In this document: positions 26,801 through 36,403 of the stretch, in pieces
Position numbering within the stretch: position 1 is the stretch's first letter
Layout: every line of letters starts with the position of its first letter
Origin: an uncultured Dialister sp.
GTDB lineage: Bacteria; Bacillota; Negativicutes; Veillonellales; Dialisteraceae
Reading direction: 5' to 3'
Assembly: GCA_900547785.1 (NCBI GenBank)
Contig: URIB01000001.1
Coordinates: 1 to 64,000 of the forward strand
Length of the DNA stretch: 64,000 bases
Made by a program: the position numbers and the translations under genes
Notes under the pieces: generated by a model
What the model saw: only the letters and a program-made list of their open reading frames with translations
Told to the model about the DNA's origin: nothing
The model's database searches: none

Positions 26801-27985
26801 TCAATGAGAATTGTCATTTTCTGCAAATTCCCGGATCAGCGGAAGGAGTCCGCCATCGGAAAGAAGACGGTCGATGTCTTCCGGGGCGGACAAACAGCCT
26901 TCGCAAGTGTTGAGATACGAGGCAAAACGGTGTTGCATGCGGTTGACTTCTTTTGAAAGCGGCGGGAGCGAAAAAGAACGACCCGTGCCTTTTTCCATGA
27001 GAAATTTCATAACAACGGGACGGAAAAAATAGTCCATGAAACAGGTTTCTATCCAGTAGAAGCATGTTGTTTTTTTCAGATGAACGGTGCGGGGAAGCAG
27101 TTTTTTGTATAGCGACAGGCCGTCAAAATAACCGGCCCAGAAATCAAAAAAAGCGACATCAAAAAGGCCGTCTTTCTGCGTTTTCACAAAAGATAAAGCA
27201 TCCGCTTCTATGATGTGAATTTTTTCTTTGTGTGGAAATTGGGGAAGAATATGCTCTTTAAAAAGAGAAATGACAGTCGGGTTCATTTCCACAACGGTTA
27301 CCGATTCTACTTCCGGTTTCTCAGAGGTCATAAAGGGGTAATATCCGAGTCCCAAGCCATAGGTAATGACGTGACCGCAGGCTTTTTCTATAGGAGTCAT
27401 CATGGATTCTATTTCACTGACCACGATACTCATCCAAACTTCGTTATTTTCTAAAATAACAGGAAAAGAAACGGGTGTAGTGAAAAATCCGGCCGTGGCA
27501 TAAAGGAAAGGATTTGTTTTCTGACAGGTGAGACAGGTCTGAAAAAATTCATAAGGAAGCGTATCCGCATACTTCAATTCCATGTTATTTCTGAAAACCG
27601 ATTGGAATGAGACGGTCCGGCAATAAGGGTTATCGGTAATGACCGTGTCGTCATACCATTGCAGTTGTCCGGCTATGTTTTTTAAAAGAATATCGTATAA
27701 ACCGAGGGCATCGTAAAATTGAGTCAGCTCCGAGTAGGGAACCCAACTTTCTTTGTCAGAAAAGAGGGCGGAAACAATGTCTTCTATCCTGTCACTGAAA
27801 GCAAGACGAGCCACACCGTCTAAAAAAGCGGGACTGTTTTTTTCACCCGGAACGGATACGTTTTCCAGATAAAGTTGCTCTCTGATTTCTTCCATGAGAA
27901 TATCATTTACAATTTCTGCGGTCAGATATTGTTTCCACAGGGAGGAAATCATTTGATGAATCTCCCGGTTTTGTAAAATTTCCAT
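26801..27985 (-). CDS. SAM-dependent methyltransferase-like protein
   Basis: 394-residue protein. A Rossmann methyltransferase core is seen in the middle: motif I-like VITYGLGLGYYPF, acidic loop VTVVEMNPTVISLF (Glu that would bind ribose), and IHIIEADALSF with the motif II-type Asp, followed by DVAFFDFWAGY. This arrangement also resembles spermidine-synthase-like folds. The N-terminal 170 residues have no recognisable domain. Substrate unknown. A ribosome-binding site AAGGAGCG precedes the ATG at 27985. It is convergent with nothing close and likely monocistronic. Confidence 0.6.
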   Translation of the reverse strand: MEILQNREIHQMISSLWKQYLTAEIVNDILMEEIREQLYLENVSVPGEKNSPAFLDGVARLAFSDRIEDIVSALFSDKESWVPYSELTQFYDALGLYDILLKNIAGQLQWYDDTVITDNPYCRTVSFQSVFRNNMELKYADTLPYEFFQTCLTCQKTNPFLYATAGFFTTPVSFPVILENNEVWMSIVVSEIESMMTPIEKACGHVITYGLGLGYYPFMTSEKPEVESVTVVEMNPTVISLFKEHILPQFPHKEKIHIIEADALSFVKTQKDGLFDVAFFDFWAGYFDGLSLYKKLLPRTVHLKKTTCFYWIETCFMDYFFRPVVMKFLMEKGTGRSFSLPPLSKEVNRMQHRFASYLNTCEGCLSAPEDIDRLLSDGGLLPLIREFAENDNSH

Positions 27986-28157
27986 AAGCGCTCCTTGCCG
28001 TTTTTTATTATTATAACGGATAAATCAAAACGGCAGTAAAAACAGAAAGTGACTGCACAGACAGGTTCTTCTGTCTGACCGGATATGATTTTAAAAATAC
28101 ATGTAAAATGCTATAATATTTTCAAACGTTTTATGGAGTGTATGATAGGGGTGAATC

Positions 28158-29039
28158 ATGGCGCGGCTCAAGGGTTTTAAGCGGTGGGATGCCATTTCCG
28201 TACAGGGATGGTTGTCTTTGTTTGCTGCACCCCGGGTCATGTCGGATTTGATGATGCGGATGATTTCGGTGCTGTATCAATCGCCCCACTATACGGACAA
28301 TGCCAAGCATATAGCAGACATACTCGGCATGGAGTACCGGGCGCTCAATGCGGCCGTCGGCTGGGCGGGCAATAAGATTAAAGATCTTTATGAAGCCGGA
28401 CAGCTGGACGTGCAGAAAGAAAAGGATTCTTCCGGAGAAGACGGAAGAGAAGGATTCAATAAGGAAGAGATGTTTCCCTGGCAATATGTGTTTGACGGAG
28501 AAGAAGATGAACAGGGCACGTATCTCTGGATTCTTAAGCCTGAAACGGTGACGGCGTTCCGTGAGTTGGAAGAGGCGGATATTTCAGGGAAATCCTTGAT
28601 TTTCCGGGCGTTGTCGGAAGATGTTTCGGCGTTTGGGGCGGAGGGGAATTTATTTTCCGCCACACCTGATGAAACGGTGAAAAAAATAAGAACTATACTT
28701 CTTGAAAAAGACCGGTTTTTCAGGAAATCTTTGCAGGACGCTTCCGAATGCTGTGTCTGCGGCATTCAAAGAATTTCTCTCTTGTCCGCCGTGCCGTACG
28801 GGGAAAAAGGCATGAAGGGGAAAGGACTTATTTTATGTCCTACCCATGCGGCACTTTTTGCAGCGCATCTGATTTCTTTCAGCGACAGGGGAAAGCTTCT
28901 CATTTCTCCCGGGGTGACGGAAGAGGAAAAAGAACGGCTCGGTCTTCGGAAAGGGCAGGACGCAAAGTATGGATTCAGCAGGCGGCGCATGGCGGAGCAT
29001 CGCAAAATTTTTAATGAAGAAGGGCGGAAAGAAAAATGA
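28158..29039 (+). CDS. HNH-nuclease-like protein with missing catalytic residues
   Basis: 293-residue protein. The N-terminal half (YTDNAKHIADILGMEYRALN and onward) resembles the domain found ahead of HNH endonucleases. The C-terminal half keeps the HNH frame and its Cys residues: CCVCG, then LILCPTH, then LISFSDRGKLLIS. But the three catalytic positions appear replaced: the AHI-type His is Val-Pro (LSAVPYG), the Asn before LLLC is Lys, and the second His in the THHALFD-type motif is Ala (THAALFA). It may be a DNA-binding or scaffold protein rather than a nuclease. It overlaps dcd by 4 bp, so it may act in nucleotide or DNA quality control. Confidence 0.55.
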   Translation: MARLKGFKRWDAISVQGWLSLFAAPRVMSDLMMRMISVLYQSPHYTDNAKHIADILGMEYRALNAAVGWAGNKIKDLYEAGQLDVQKEKDSSGEDGREGFNKEEMFPWQYVFDGEEDEQGTYLWILKPETVTAFRELEEADISGKSLIFRALSEDVSAFGAEGNLFSATPDETVKKIRTILLEKDRFFRKSLQDASECCVCGIQRISLLSAVPYGEKGMKGKGLILCPTHAALFAAHLISFSDRGKLLISPGVTEEEKERLGLRKGQDAKYGFSRRRMAEHRKIFNEEGRKEK

Positions 29040-29557
29040 TTTTATCCGGCAGAGAAATAGAACGGCATATGGGAAAAGAGATTATCATCACTCCTTTTCA
29101 TAAAGAGCAGCTCAATCCCAACAGCTATAATCTGACATTGTCCGACGATCTCATGATTTATGACAACCATGAACTGGATATGAAAAATAAAAATACCGGA
29201 CAGCTCATCAAAATTCCGGAAGAAGGATTTCTGCTGGAACCTCATAAGCTGTACTTGGGGAGAACGGCGGAGTATACGAAAACAACCTGTTTTGTTCCCA
29301 TGTTGGAAGGGCGGTCCTCCGTAGGGCGTTTGGGTCTTTTTATTCATGTGACGGCAGGATTCGGGGATGTAGGATTTTCAGGCTACTGGACACTGGAAAT
29401 GTTTTGCGTCCAGCCGATTCGCATTTATGCAGGCGTGGAAATTTGCCAAATTTATTTCCATACTGTTTTAGGCGAGGCGGATCCCTATACAAGCGGGAAA
29501 TATCAAAACAATAGCGGGATACAGCCCAGCCTTCTTTACAAGGATTTTGAAAAGTAG
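29036..29557 (+). CDS. dcd: dCTP deaminase
   Basis: Deaminates dCTP to dUTP in thymidylate supply. 173 residues with the family hallmarks EGRSSVGRLG (about 91-100) and HVTAGFGDVGFSGYWTLE, where Glu121 is the catalytic acid. It overlaps the preceding HNH-like gene (ATGA) and ends before a terminator. Whether it is the bifunctional DCD-DUT form cannot be decided from motifs alone. Confidence 0.93.
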   Translation: MILSGREIERHMGKEIIITPFHKEQLNPNSYNLTLSDDLMIYDNHELDMKNKNTGQLIKIPEEGFLLEPHKLYLGRTAEYTKTTCFVPMLEGRSSVGRLGLFIHVTAGFGDVGFSGYWTLEMFCVQPIRIYAGVEICQIYFHTVLGEADPYTSGKYQNNSGIQPSLLYKDFEK

Positions 29558-29599
29558 TATAATCAAACCAACTTCATAAGACTTTGAGCAAAGAAGCTT

Positions 29600-29638
29600 G
29601 CAGCGGATAAGGAAATGACCTGTTCGGCTGCTTTTTTT
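29600..29638 (+). terminator. Terminator of dcd
   Basis: GCAGC pairs with GCTGC with further interior pairing (GGA/TC, AGG/CCT), followed by seven T residues. Confidence 0.7.
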
Positions 29639-29770
29639 CTTCTCCGTTACAGGGGCGTGAGGATCGGACAGGAACGGACAAATAAAACGTTAAAATTCTT
29701 TCCGGCCAGATAAGCTCAAAGCATGAGAGTGAATGCCAATCAGGAGAGTGTATTGAGGGAGGTCATCGTT

Positions 29771-30742
29771 ATGAAAAAAGCCATGAAAAAAATGCTTGTT
29801 GCAGGTGTACTTTGTATAGCAGGTGCAGGATTGATTGCCGGATGCGGCGACGGATCCAAGAGCGGTGGAGATAAGCAGTTTTTAAATATTGCCACCGGCG
29901 GTACGGCAGGTACGTATTATCCTTTAGGCGGAGCATTGGCGGAATTATTAAATGCCAATATAAAGGGAATGAATGCATCCGCTCAGTCTACAGGGGCTTC
30001 CGTAGCGAATGTAAACATGTTGAAAGACGGATCGGTCGATATTGCCTTCATCCAGAACGATATCGCCTATTATGCGACAACGGGAACGGAAATGTTTAAA
30101 GATAATAAGGTGGCGAATCTTCGCGGAATTGCCGCTTTATATCCTGAAACGGTTCAGTTTGTGACCACCTCCGATAAAGGGATCAAATCCATTGCCGACC
30201 TGAAAGGGAAAAAAGTGGCGGTCGGTGCGGCCGGTTCCGGTGCGGAAGCCAACGCGCGTCAGATTCTCGCCATGCATGGAATCACGTATGATGATATTGA
30301 TGAACAGTTTCTCTCTTTTGGAGAAGCCGCCGATGCATTAAAAGACGGAAATGTCGATGTAGGTGTGGTTGTAGCGGGATTCCCGACAGCAGCCATTCAG
30401 GATTTGGCAGCCAACAAATCGGCTAAAATCATTCCTCTTACCGGAGATAAAGCGGATGCGCTGATTCAGAAATATCCGTACTATACAAAAGTTGTCATTC
30501 CGGCGGGTACTTATCCCGGACAAGAAGAGGACGTCAATTCCGTAGCGGTTAAATGCATTATTGTCGCAACGGATAAAATGAGTGATGATCTGGGAGAACA
30601 AATCGCCAAAGCGGTGTACGGACACCTGGATCGTATGAAAGCGGCTCATGCGGTAGGTAAATATATCACGAAAGATACGGCTCTGGACGGCATGTCCATT
30701 TCTATGAACCCCGGTGCGGAAAAGTACCTGAAAGCGAAATAA
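29771..30742 (+). CDS. TAXI-family TRAP transporter solute-binding lipoprotein
   Basis: Periplasmic binding protein of a TAXI-type TRAP transporter. It has a lipoprotein signal with lipobox IAGC, then the TAXI opening IATGGTAGTYYPLGGALAE and GKKVAVGAAGSGAEANAR. About 323 residues. The ATG at 29771 has GGGAGG upstream; the frame is open to 29723 without a site. It is followed by a DUF1850 protein and a fused TRAP permease, the standard TAXI operon. Ligands for this branch include glutamate, 2-oxoglutarate and other carboxylates; the one here is unknown. Confidence 0.92.
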   Translation: MKKAMKKMLVAGVLCIAGAGLIAGCGDGSKSGGDKQFLNIATGGTAGTYYPLGGALAELLNANIKGMNASAQSTGASVANVNMLKDGSVDIAFIQNDIAYYATTGTEMFKDNKVANLRGIAALYPETVQFVTTSDKGIKSIADLKGKKVAVGAAGSGAEANARQILAMHGITYDDIDEQFLSFGEAADALKDGNVDVGVVVAGFPTAAIQDLAANKSAKIIPLTGDKADALIQKYPYYTKVVIPAGTYPGQEEDVNSVAVKCIIVATDKMSDDLGEQIAKAVYGHLDRMKAAHAVGKYITKDTALDGMSISMNPGAEKYLKAK

Positions 30743-30862
30743 GAAAAAGAAAAACACGGTTTGACTGTAGAAAGGGGTGGGGTTTCGGCTGCACTCCTTT
30801 CCGTGTCTTTACCGAAAAATCTCAGTGGGAAGGACAAACGGACACAGCAGTCTGTTTATAAA

Positions 30863-31390
30863 ATGATAAAAAAAAGAAAACAAGGCAAATTGGAAACACT
30901 GATTGCCTATGCAGGAATAATAATTACCATCGGGATTGCCGTTTTCGGTTATTATATACGCACCCCCTACCTGTACGGGCAGACGGAAGACGGATTCATC
31001 ATACGCCGTGAAGTGGAAGCGGGAACACCGGTGACATTGGCGTACCGTCATTCCGTTCAAAAGACGATGATTTATGAATATCTGGCAGTCAATGACAGCG
31101 AAGACGGACTGGTGCTTCAATCGACAAAATACCAATCTCTGGGCGTGGGACTTCCTTTTTCCAAAGAGGAAGGAGAATTTCGCCGGGAGGGAGAATGGTT
31201 TATTTTAGACAAGATAAACCGTAAATATCCGGATCTGTCGATTCGTAACGGTGTCACCAATGATGAGCGTGTCATTGTCGGCGGTCATGAATATGTGCTT
31301 TCCGAATTGATGCCTGTCGGAAAAGAATTGCATATTTATGTAGCCCCCTTGTGGAAAGGCTATTGGATGAAAAAAGAGATTAGGAGTTGA
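30863..31390 (+). CDS. DUF1850 protein of the TAXI-TRAP operon
   Basis: About 175-residue protein with one N-terminal membrane helix (LIAYAGIIITIGIAVFGYYI) and an extracytoplasmic domain that includes YRHSVQKTMIYEYL, the conserved HSV motif of DUF1850. The family occurs almost only between TAXI binding proteins and TRAP permeases, as here, and may be an accessory subunit. The start is uncertain: the ATG at 30863 has no strong ribosome-binding site, and the frame is open back to a TTG at 30761. Its stop overlaps the start region of the permease. Confidence 0.75.
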   Translation: MIKKRKQGKLETLIAYAGIIITIGIAVFGYYIRTPYLYGQTEDGFIIRREVEAGTPVTLAYRHSVQKTMIYEYLAVNDSEDGLVLQSTKYQSLGVGLPFSKEEGEFRREGEWFILDKINRKYPDLSIRNGVTNDERVIVGGHEYVLSELMPVGKELHIYVAPLWKGYWMKKEIRS

Positions 31391-31395
31391 TACTT

Positions 31396-33378
31396 TTGGA
31401 GAATATGGATAAGAAAGAAGATTCGGCAATGGAAGTGCATATGGAAAAAGAACGACAGGCGGAAGCTCATCTCCAAAAGAAATTAAAAGAACTGGATAAA
31501 GAATCCAATACGGCGGAATATTCGGGGATTTGGGCAAAACTGATTGCTGTTATTTGCATCTGTTTTTCCTTATTCCAAATCTACACCGGTTTTTTCGGCG
31601 CTTTTGATGCAATGATACAGCGCTGTATTCACCTCTCTTTCGGGATTTCTTTGGTGTATCTTCTCTGCCCGACCAAACATGCATGGATAAAAGACGGAAA
31701 TGTTCATTTTCTTGACTTGGCACTTGCCGTTATTGCGACGATTCCTCCCATTTATATTTTATTAAATTATCAACAATTGATTTTAAGAGCGGGTACGGTA
31801 ACACCGACAGATGCGTTTATGGGCGTTATCGGTATTATCATGGTCATCGAAGCGGCACGAAGAATTGTCGGTCTGCCGATTGTTATTGTCGTGATTTGCT
31901 TTTTAGCATATGGTTTTTTCGGCTGTTACATGCCGGGACCGCTGGCGCATAGAGGATTGACAATCCAACAGATGGTGGGGCATCTTTTTTATACAACCGA
32001 AGGGGTCTTCGGCATTCCGATGGGCGTATCTTCCACTTTTATTTTTCTTTTTATTCTCTTCGGCGCCTACCTGGAGAAAACGGGATTGGGAAAATTCTTT
32101 ATTGATATTGCCAATGCTATAGCAGGGTGGGCCTCCGGCGGTCCCGCGAAAGTGGCGGTTATTTCTTCAGCATTGCAAGGGACAATTTCCGGATCTTCCG
32201 TTGCGAATGTGGTGGGATCGGGATCTTTTACCATTCCGATGATGAAAAAACTGGGCTACCATAAAAATTTTGCCGGCGCTGTAGAAGCGGCCGCCTCGAC
32301 AGGCGGACAACTTATGCCGCCGATTATGGGAGCTGCCGCGTTTCTTATGGCGGAGTTTGTAAGCATTCCTTACATGGAAGTTGTCAAAGCGGCGATTGTA
32401 CCGGCCGTCTTGTATTTCATCGGTGTATTCTTGGGCGTTCATTTTGAAGCGAAAAAAAATAAGCTGCAGGGAACACCGAGAAATGAACTTCCGCCGTGGG
32501 GAAAAATCATGAAAGAAGAAGGGCATTTAGCCATTCCTCTCGTAGCGATTATCGGACTTCTTGCGTCCGGCTATACTCCGATGAAAGCGGCATTGGCAGG
32601 GATTATCGTTTCCATTGCGACAGCCATGCTCCGGGCGAATACACGCATGACTTTCAATGACGTGGTGGACGGTCTTATCAAAGGGGCGCGAGGCGCATTG
32701 GGCGTTCTTGTCGCCTGTGCTTCTGCAGGAATGATTATCGGCATCGTGACAAAAACGGGTGTCGGGCTCAAACTGGCATCCACGCTGGTAGATTTGGCGT
32801 CAGGGAATTTCCTGCTTCTCCTGTTTTGTACCATGCTTACGTCTTTGATTCTCGGTATGGGTGTACCGACAACGGCAAATTATGTCATTACTTCAACCAT
32901 TGCCGCACCTGCTCTGATCCAGTTGGGCGTTCCGATTTTGGCGGCGCATATGTTTGTCTTTTATTTCGGGATTATTGCGGATATTACGCCGCCGGTCGCT
33001 CTTGCCGCCTATGCGGGGAGTGCCATTTCAGGAGGTGACCCGTTAAAAACGGGGGTAAATGCGTCTAAACTGGGGATTGCGGCCTTTATTATTCCCTATG
33101 TCTTTGTTCTTTCTCCGGAAATTCTCGGAATTGAAGCGTCAGTCACAAGCGTAGTGATGACTACTTGCACGGCACTTATCGGAATGACCGGTGTTTCTGC
33201 CGGAATGATAGGATATATGGCGGCAAAGACGACTTTGATGGAAAGACTGCTTCTGATTGCAGGAGGACTTCTTTTGATAGACCCTCGTTTGACAACCGAT
33301 GCGGTGGGCATAGGCATCTTGGCATTCGTTCTGTTCCTCCAGCTGATGAGAAGAAAGAAAAAGGCAAACAATATATAA
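31396..33378 (+). CDS. TRAP transporter fused permease (DctQM type, TAXI branch)
   Basis: Fused small and large TRAP membrane subunits, about 660 residues and some 15-17 hydrophobic helices. A cytoplasmic charged N terminus is followed by four helices (DctQ-like), then the DctM core with SSALQGTISGSSVANVVGSG and GMGVPTTANYVI. It drives ion-gradient-coupled uptake of the solute bound by the TAXI protein. I favour the TTG at 31396 (AGGAG nine bases upstream); the ATG at 31405 is an alternative. The operon ends at a terminator directly behind. Confidence 0.92.
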   Translation: MENMDKKEDSAMEVHMEKERQAEAHLQKKLKELDKESNTAEYSGIWAKLIAVICICFSLFQIYTGFFGAFDAMIQRCIHLSFGISLVYLLCPTKHAWIKDGNVHFLDLALAVIATIPPIYILLNYQQLILRAGTVTPTDAFMGVIGIIMVIEAARRIVGLPIVIVVICFLAYGFFGCYMPGPLAHRGLTIQQMVGHLFYTTEGVFGIPMGVSSTFIFLFILFGAYLEKTGLGKFFIDIANAIAGWASGGPAKVAVISSALQGTISGSSVANVVGSGSFTIPMMKKLGYHKNFAGAVEAAASTGGQLMPPIMGAAAFLMAEFVSIPYMEVVKAAIVPAVLYFIGVFLGVHFEAKKNKLQGTPRNELPPWGKIMKEEGHLAIPLVAIIGLLASGYTPMKAALAGIIVSIATAMLRANTRMTFNDVVDGLIKGARGALGVLVACASAGMIIGIVTKTGVGLKLASTLVDLASGNFLLLLFCTMLTSLILGMGVPTTANYVITSTIAAPALIQLGVPILAAHMFVFYFGIIADITPPVALAAYAGSAISGGDPLKTGVNASKLGIAAFIIPYVFVLSPEILGIEASVTSVVMTTCTALIGMTGVSAGMIGYMAAKTTLMERLLLIAGGLLLIDPRLTTDAVGIGILAFVLFLQLMRRKKKANNI

Positions 33379-33386
33379 GAAAATGA

Positions 33387-33424
33387 AAAGTGCAGTTCAC
33401 CAAAGAGCTGCACTTATTTTATGC
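33387..33424 (+). terminator. Terminator of the TAXI-TRAP operon
   Basis: AAGTGCAG pairs with CTGCACTT around a loop with partial inner pairing, then a T-rich tract; minus-side sequence is also suited for the convergent kinase gene. Confidence 0.75.
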
Positions 33425-33440
33425 GGATTTTAAATATATT

Positions 33441-34433
33441 TTATTCCTGCTTCTCTTCTTCCGTCCAGGGGAATTTCAATTTAGGCGGCACACCGTCCAG
33501 AAGATGAGGGAAGAGCGTGTTTTCTTCGTCATCTTTGTGAGGAACGAAAATGGGAAGACGACCGGGTAAAATTTCCAAATCAATAGGGAAACACGGACCC
33601 TTATCACCGTCCACATTGGTGCAAAGGGTAGTGTCGTCACCGATCGAAATATGCGCTTTTTTGATAGAAATCACCGTGAGAATTTCCGGTCCCAATTGCA
33701 GCCCCGCAAGGAGTTTCGGCGCTTCTTTGATGGTTCTGAGCCATTGGAAATCATGAAAGAGAGCCAGTTTAATTACGCCCTTGTTGCGTTCTGCCAATGG
33801 TACAAGATTTCTGAAACTTCCGGCGGAATCGGTAAGCATGGCGGCAATTAAAGGGGAAGACACCCGGATGGCTGTCCCGTTTTCTTCCGTAATTGTAAAC
33901 TGATAAGAATGTTGCTTTGCGAAAACTTGAAACCCTTTCATGAAATAGGCAAGCGAACCGAATAAAGTTTTCTCTTTGATGGTGACCTGACTCACCGCCT
34001 CGGGAATCAAACCGGCAGCCACAATATTTATGAAATACCGATTATTGATTTTACCGACATCAATGAAACTTCTTTCAGCACGGCGGAACATATCAATCAC
34101 TTTTTTCGGAGAGCGGGGCATGTGAAGAGCCCGTGACAAATCATTGACCGTTCCGAAAGGAACGAACCCGAAACAAGATTCGCTGTCTACGGAAACCATT
34201 CCGTTAATGACTTCATTGATAGTGCCGTCGCCGCCCATGCAAAAAATATCTTTATTTCTTTCCGCCGCATGGCGGGCGAAATCTTTGGCATCTCCCGCCT
34301 TTTGAGTCAACTTAATCGAGACGTCCTCATAGATTTCAGATAAAACGGATGTCAGATAAGGAATATAGCGGGGGGCTTTCTCTCTGCCCGATGTAGGATT
34401 CACAATAATGATACACCGCTTTGACGGTTTCAA
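33441..34433 (-). CDS. Diacylglycerol kinase-family lipid kinase
   Basis: 330-residue DagK/YegS/BmrU-type kinase. Opening IIIVNPTSGREKAP and the ATP motif MGGDGTINEVING with PFGTVNDLSRALH are diagnostic; the C-terminal beta-sandwich follows. Such enzymes phosphorylate diacylglycerol or related lipids at the cytoplasmic face of the membrane. Substrate is inferred from the family only. GGAGGCC precedes the start. It stands alone between TRAP and ferritin genes. Confidence 0.88.
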   Translation of the reverse strand: MKPSKRCIIIVNPTSGREKAPRYIPYLTSVLSEIYEDVSIKLTQKAGDAKDFARHAAERNKDIFCMGGDGTINEVINGMVSVDSESCFGFVPFGTVNDLSRALHMPRSPKKVIDMFRRAERSFIDVGKINNRYFINIVAAGLIPEAVSQVTIKEKTLFGSLAYFMKGFQVFAKQHSYQFTITEENGTAIRVSSPLIAAMLTDSAGSFRNLVPLAERNKGVIKLALFHDFQWLRTIKEAPKLLAGLQLGPEILTVISIKKAHISIGDDTTLCTNVDGDKGPCFPIDLEILPGRLPIFVPHKDDEENTLFPHLLDGVPPKLKFPWTEEEKQE

Positions 34434-34610
34434 AACAAAAGGCCTCCTTTCCCGTATATGGACTCATTCATTTTATTATATCAAATATCCCCAAATAGAA
34501 ATCCATATTCGCATAGGCGTAAACAAAACGAATACGCTTGCGGGATATATGCCTTATCCTGTCCGGCGGCGATCAAAGTTTCCCGCCTGTTTCCCGTAAA
34601 ATGGCAGAAT

Positions 34611-34652
34611 AAAACAGCGGTACTGTCCCTATTCCGGATAATACCGCTGTTT
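34611..34652 (-). terminator. Terminator of the ferritin gene
   Basis: AAACAGCGGTA pairs with TACCGCTGTTT around a loop of about 19 bases; the minus strand continues into a T-rich stretch. Confidence 0.8.
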
Positions 34653-34667
34653 CTGTATAAGTCATAA

Positions 34668-35156
34668 TTATCTTTGAGCGAGGTGGCTGTCAAACATGAA
34701 GAGAAGACCGTCGCAGTCCTTGGCTTTGGTGAAGCCTTCCACATTATCACGGGCATTTACCTCTTCCTCCACCTGTTCAGTGATGTACCACTGGAGGAAA
34801 ATTTCAGTTTCCAAATCCCCTTCCTTGCGGGCGAGATTGAAAATATCGCGGATAGAAGCGGAAACGGCTTCCTCATGAGCCAGAGAATCCTTAGCAACAT
34901 CTAAAGGATTGCTGTAATGCTTCTTGACACCTGCAATGGGAAGGAAATCGACAACGCCATCCCTGTCTTCAATGTAAGAAACAAGCTTCAAAGCATGTTC
35001 TCTTTCTTCTTCATACTGCTTGTCCAACCATTTGGCATAGCCGTTCAGGGCGATATTTTTCATATCATGGGACATGGAACGATACAGATAAGCGGACTCA
35101 AATTCCATATTCACCTGTGCAACCAGTGCCTTTAAAAGTTTTGCAGATAATTTCAT
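34668..35156 (-). CDS. ftnA: Non-haem ferritin (FtnA type)
   Basis: Iron-storage protein of 162 residues forming 24-mers. The four-helix pattern and ferroxidase residues are visible: Glu in VNMEFESAYLYRSMS, then the EEEREHA segment with Glu and His, and later WYITEQVEEE with Gln/Glu. The ATG at 35156 has AAGGAG upstream; an earlier ATG six codons before has none. Together with Dps it gives the cell two ferritin-like systems. It is the last typical chromosomal gene before the accessory region. Confidence 0.92.
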   Translation of the reverse strand: MKLSAKLLKALVAQVNMEFESAYLYRSMSHDMKNIALNGYAKWLDKQYEEEREHALKLVSYIEDRDGVVDFLPIAGVKKHYSNPLDVAKDSLAHEEAVSASIRDIFNLARKEGDLETEIFLQWYITEQVEEEVNARDNVEGFTKAKDCDGLLFMFDSHLAQR

Positions 35157-35396
35157 AATATGTCTCCTTTTCATATAAATTTATTTTTATTTCCGTGTAT
35201 TGATTATAACATAGATAAATATCGATGTAAAGGATTTCATAAAGAATACAAAGAAATATGTATGGTGTCACTCCGGTATTTTCATAATAAAAAGCTGTTT
35301 TTATTTGGGATTATTCGGTGAAAGGCATATAATAAATCTATAATAGATGGATAAATAAGAGGAAACTGATACCAATGATTTGTGAGAGGTACAACC

Positions 35397-35870
35397 ATGA
35401 AGAAAATAGATTGGGATAATTTAGAATATTACGATTTTGTAGGAATCGTAGCTGGCATAGCTGTTTTAATATATGCCTTGTATGTTGGTACTCTTTGGTA
35501 TGTCACTTATGACTATCGGATACAAACACGGGATCAGATAGTCGAGATGTATCAGCAGATTTCTGATCCTATACATCCCATTAAAAATGATTATGGTGTA
35601 GAGCAAAAGTGGCTGACGTATTCTATTTTTGGAACAAAAGAATTTGAACGGGATTTAACTGACGATGAATTTGACCGATACAGAGAACAACTTTTATCCC
35701 GAGGATGGAAGATGGATAAAAGGTATGTCGGTAGCATTTCAAACCGTAGATTTACAAGCATGATTTTAAGAGAAAGAGAATTTGTTTTTGAAATTACCAG
35801 ATGGGACGAGGAAAAGAAATGCAGTTTCTTCTTAGTAAAAGAAGACTGGATACATGATAAGGGATTTTAA
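35397..35870 (+). CDS. One-TM protein of a tandem family, copy 1
   Basis: 157-residue protein of unknown function. It begins MKKIDWDNLEYYDF, then one membrane helix (VGIVAGIAVLIYALYVGTLW), then a soluble domain with DLTDDEFDRYREQLLSRGWK and a C-terminal KEDWIHDKGF. Two further copies lie at 35930 and 37793 and a distant relative at 36630. GAGAGG seven bases before the ATG fixes the start. The soluble domain (…LxxxGWK followed by a strand-rich half) looks like a small alpha/beta fold, possibly outside the membrane. It opens the accessory region. Confidence 0.75.
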   Translation: MKKIDWDNLEYYDFVGIVAGIAVLIYALYVGTLWYVTYDYRIQTRDQIVEMYQQISDPIHPIKNDYGVEQKWLTYSIFGTKEFERDLTDDEFDRYREQLLSRGWKMDKRYVGSISNRRFTSMILREREFVFEITRWDEEKKCSFFLVKEDWIHDKGF

Positions 35871-35929
35871 TTCATCCGCGGAGCTTTTTATGATAACCCC
35901 TGTCTTAATAATGTAGAAAAGGTACAACC

Positions 35930-36403
35930 ATGAAGAAAATAGATTGGGATAATTTAGAATATTACGATTTTATAGGTTTTGTGGCCGTTGCAGCTTTTTT
36001 AATATATGCCTTGTATTTCGGCACGCTTTGGTACGTTACTTATGACTACCGGATAGAAATGAAAGACCAAATGGTTGAGACATATCAACAACTTTCCGAC
36101 CCTATACCGCCTATCAAAGATGATTATGGGATTCAACAAAAAATGCTGGTCTATTTTGTTAGCGGAACAAGAACATTTGAACGGAATTTAACAGATGATG
36201 AATTTGACCGATATGGAGAACAACTTTTGTCCCAGGGATGGAAAATTGACAAAAGGTATACTGAGATTGACCGCTCCCGTAAATCCACAACTATGCTTTT
36301 AAGCAAGGGAGAATTTATATTTATAATTCATCGGTGGGATGAAGAAAAGAAATGCAGTTTCTTTTTAATAAAAGAAGACTGGATATACAATAAAGGATTT
36401 TAA
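35930..36403 (+). CDS. One-TM protein of a tandem family, copy 2
   Basis: 157-residue paralogue of the 35397 gene, with the same start MKKIDWDNLEYYDF, one TM helix and the same C terminus (KEDWIYNKGF). The central part from 36038 to 36231 is identical base for base to copy 3, while the N-terminal helix and C-terminal third differ, showing exchange between copies. AAAGG precedes the ATG by about seven bases. Function unknown. Confidence 0.75.
   Translation: MKKIDWDNLEYYDFIGFVAVAAFLIYALYFGTLWYVTYDYRIEMKDQMVETYQQLSDPIPPIKDDYGIQQKMLVYFVSGTRTFERNLTDDEFDRYGEQLLSQGWKIDKRYTEIDRSRKSTTMLLSKGEFIFIIHRWDEEKKCSFFLIKEDWIYNKGF
36038..36231 (+). repeat. 194-bp exact repeat, first copy
   Basis: Identical to 37898-38091 at every base, including synonymous positions, while flanking coding sequence has diverged. 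Best explained by recent gene conversion between tandem paralogues. Confidence 0.9.
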
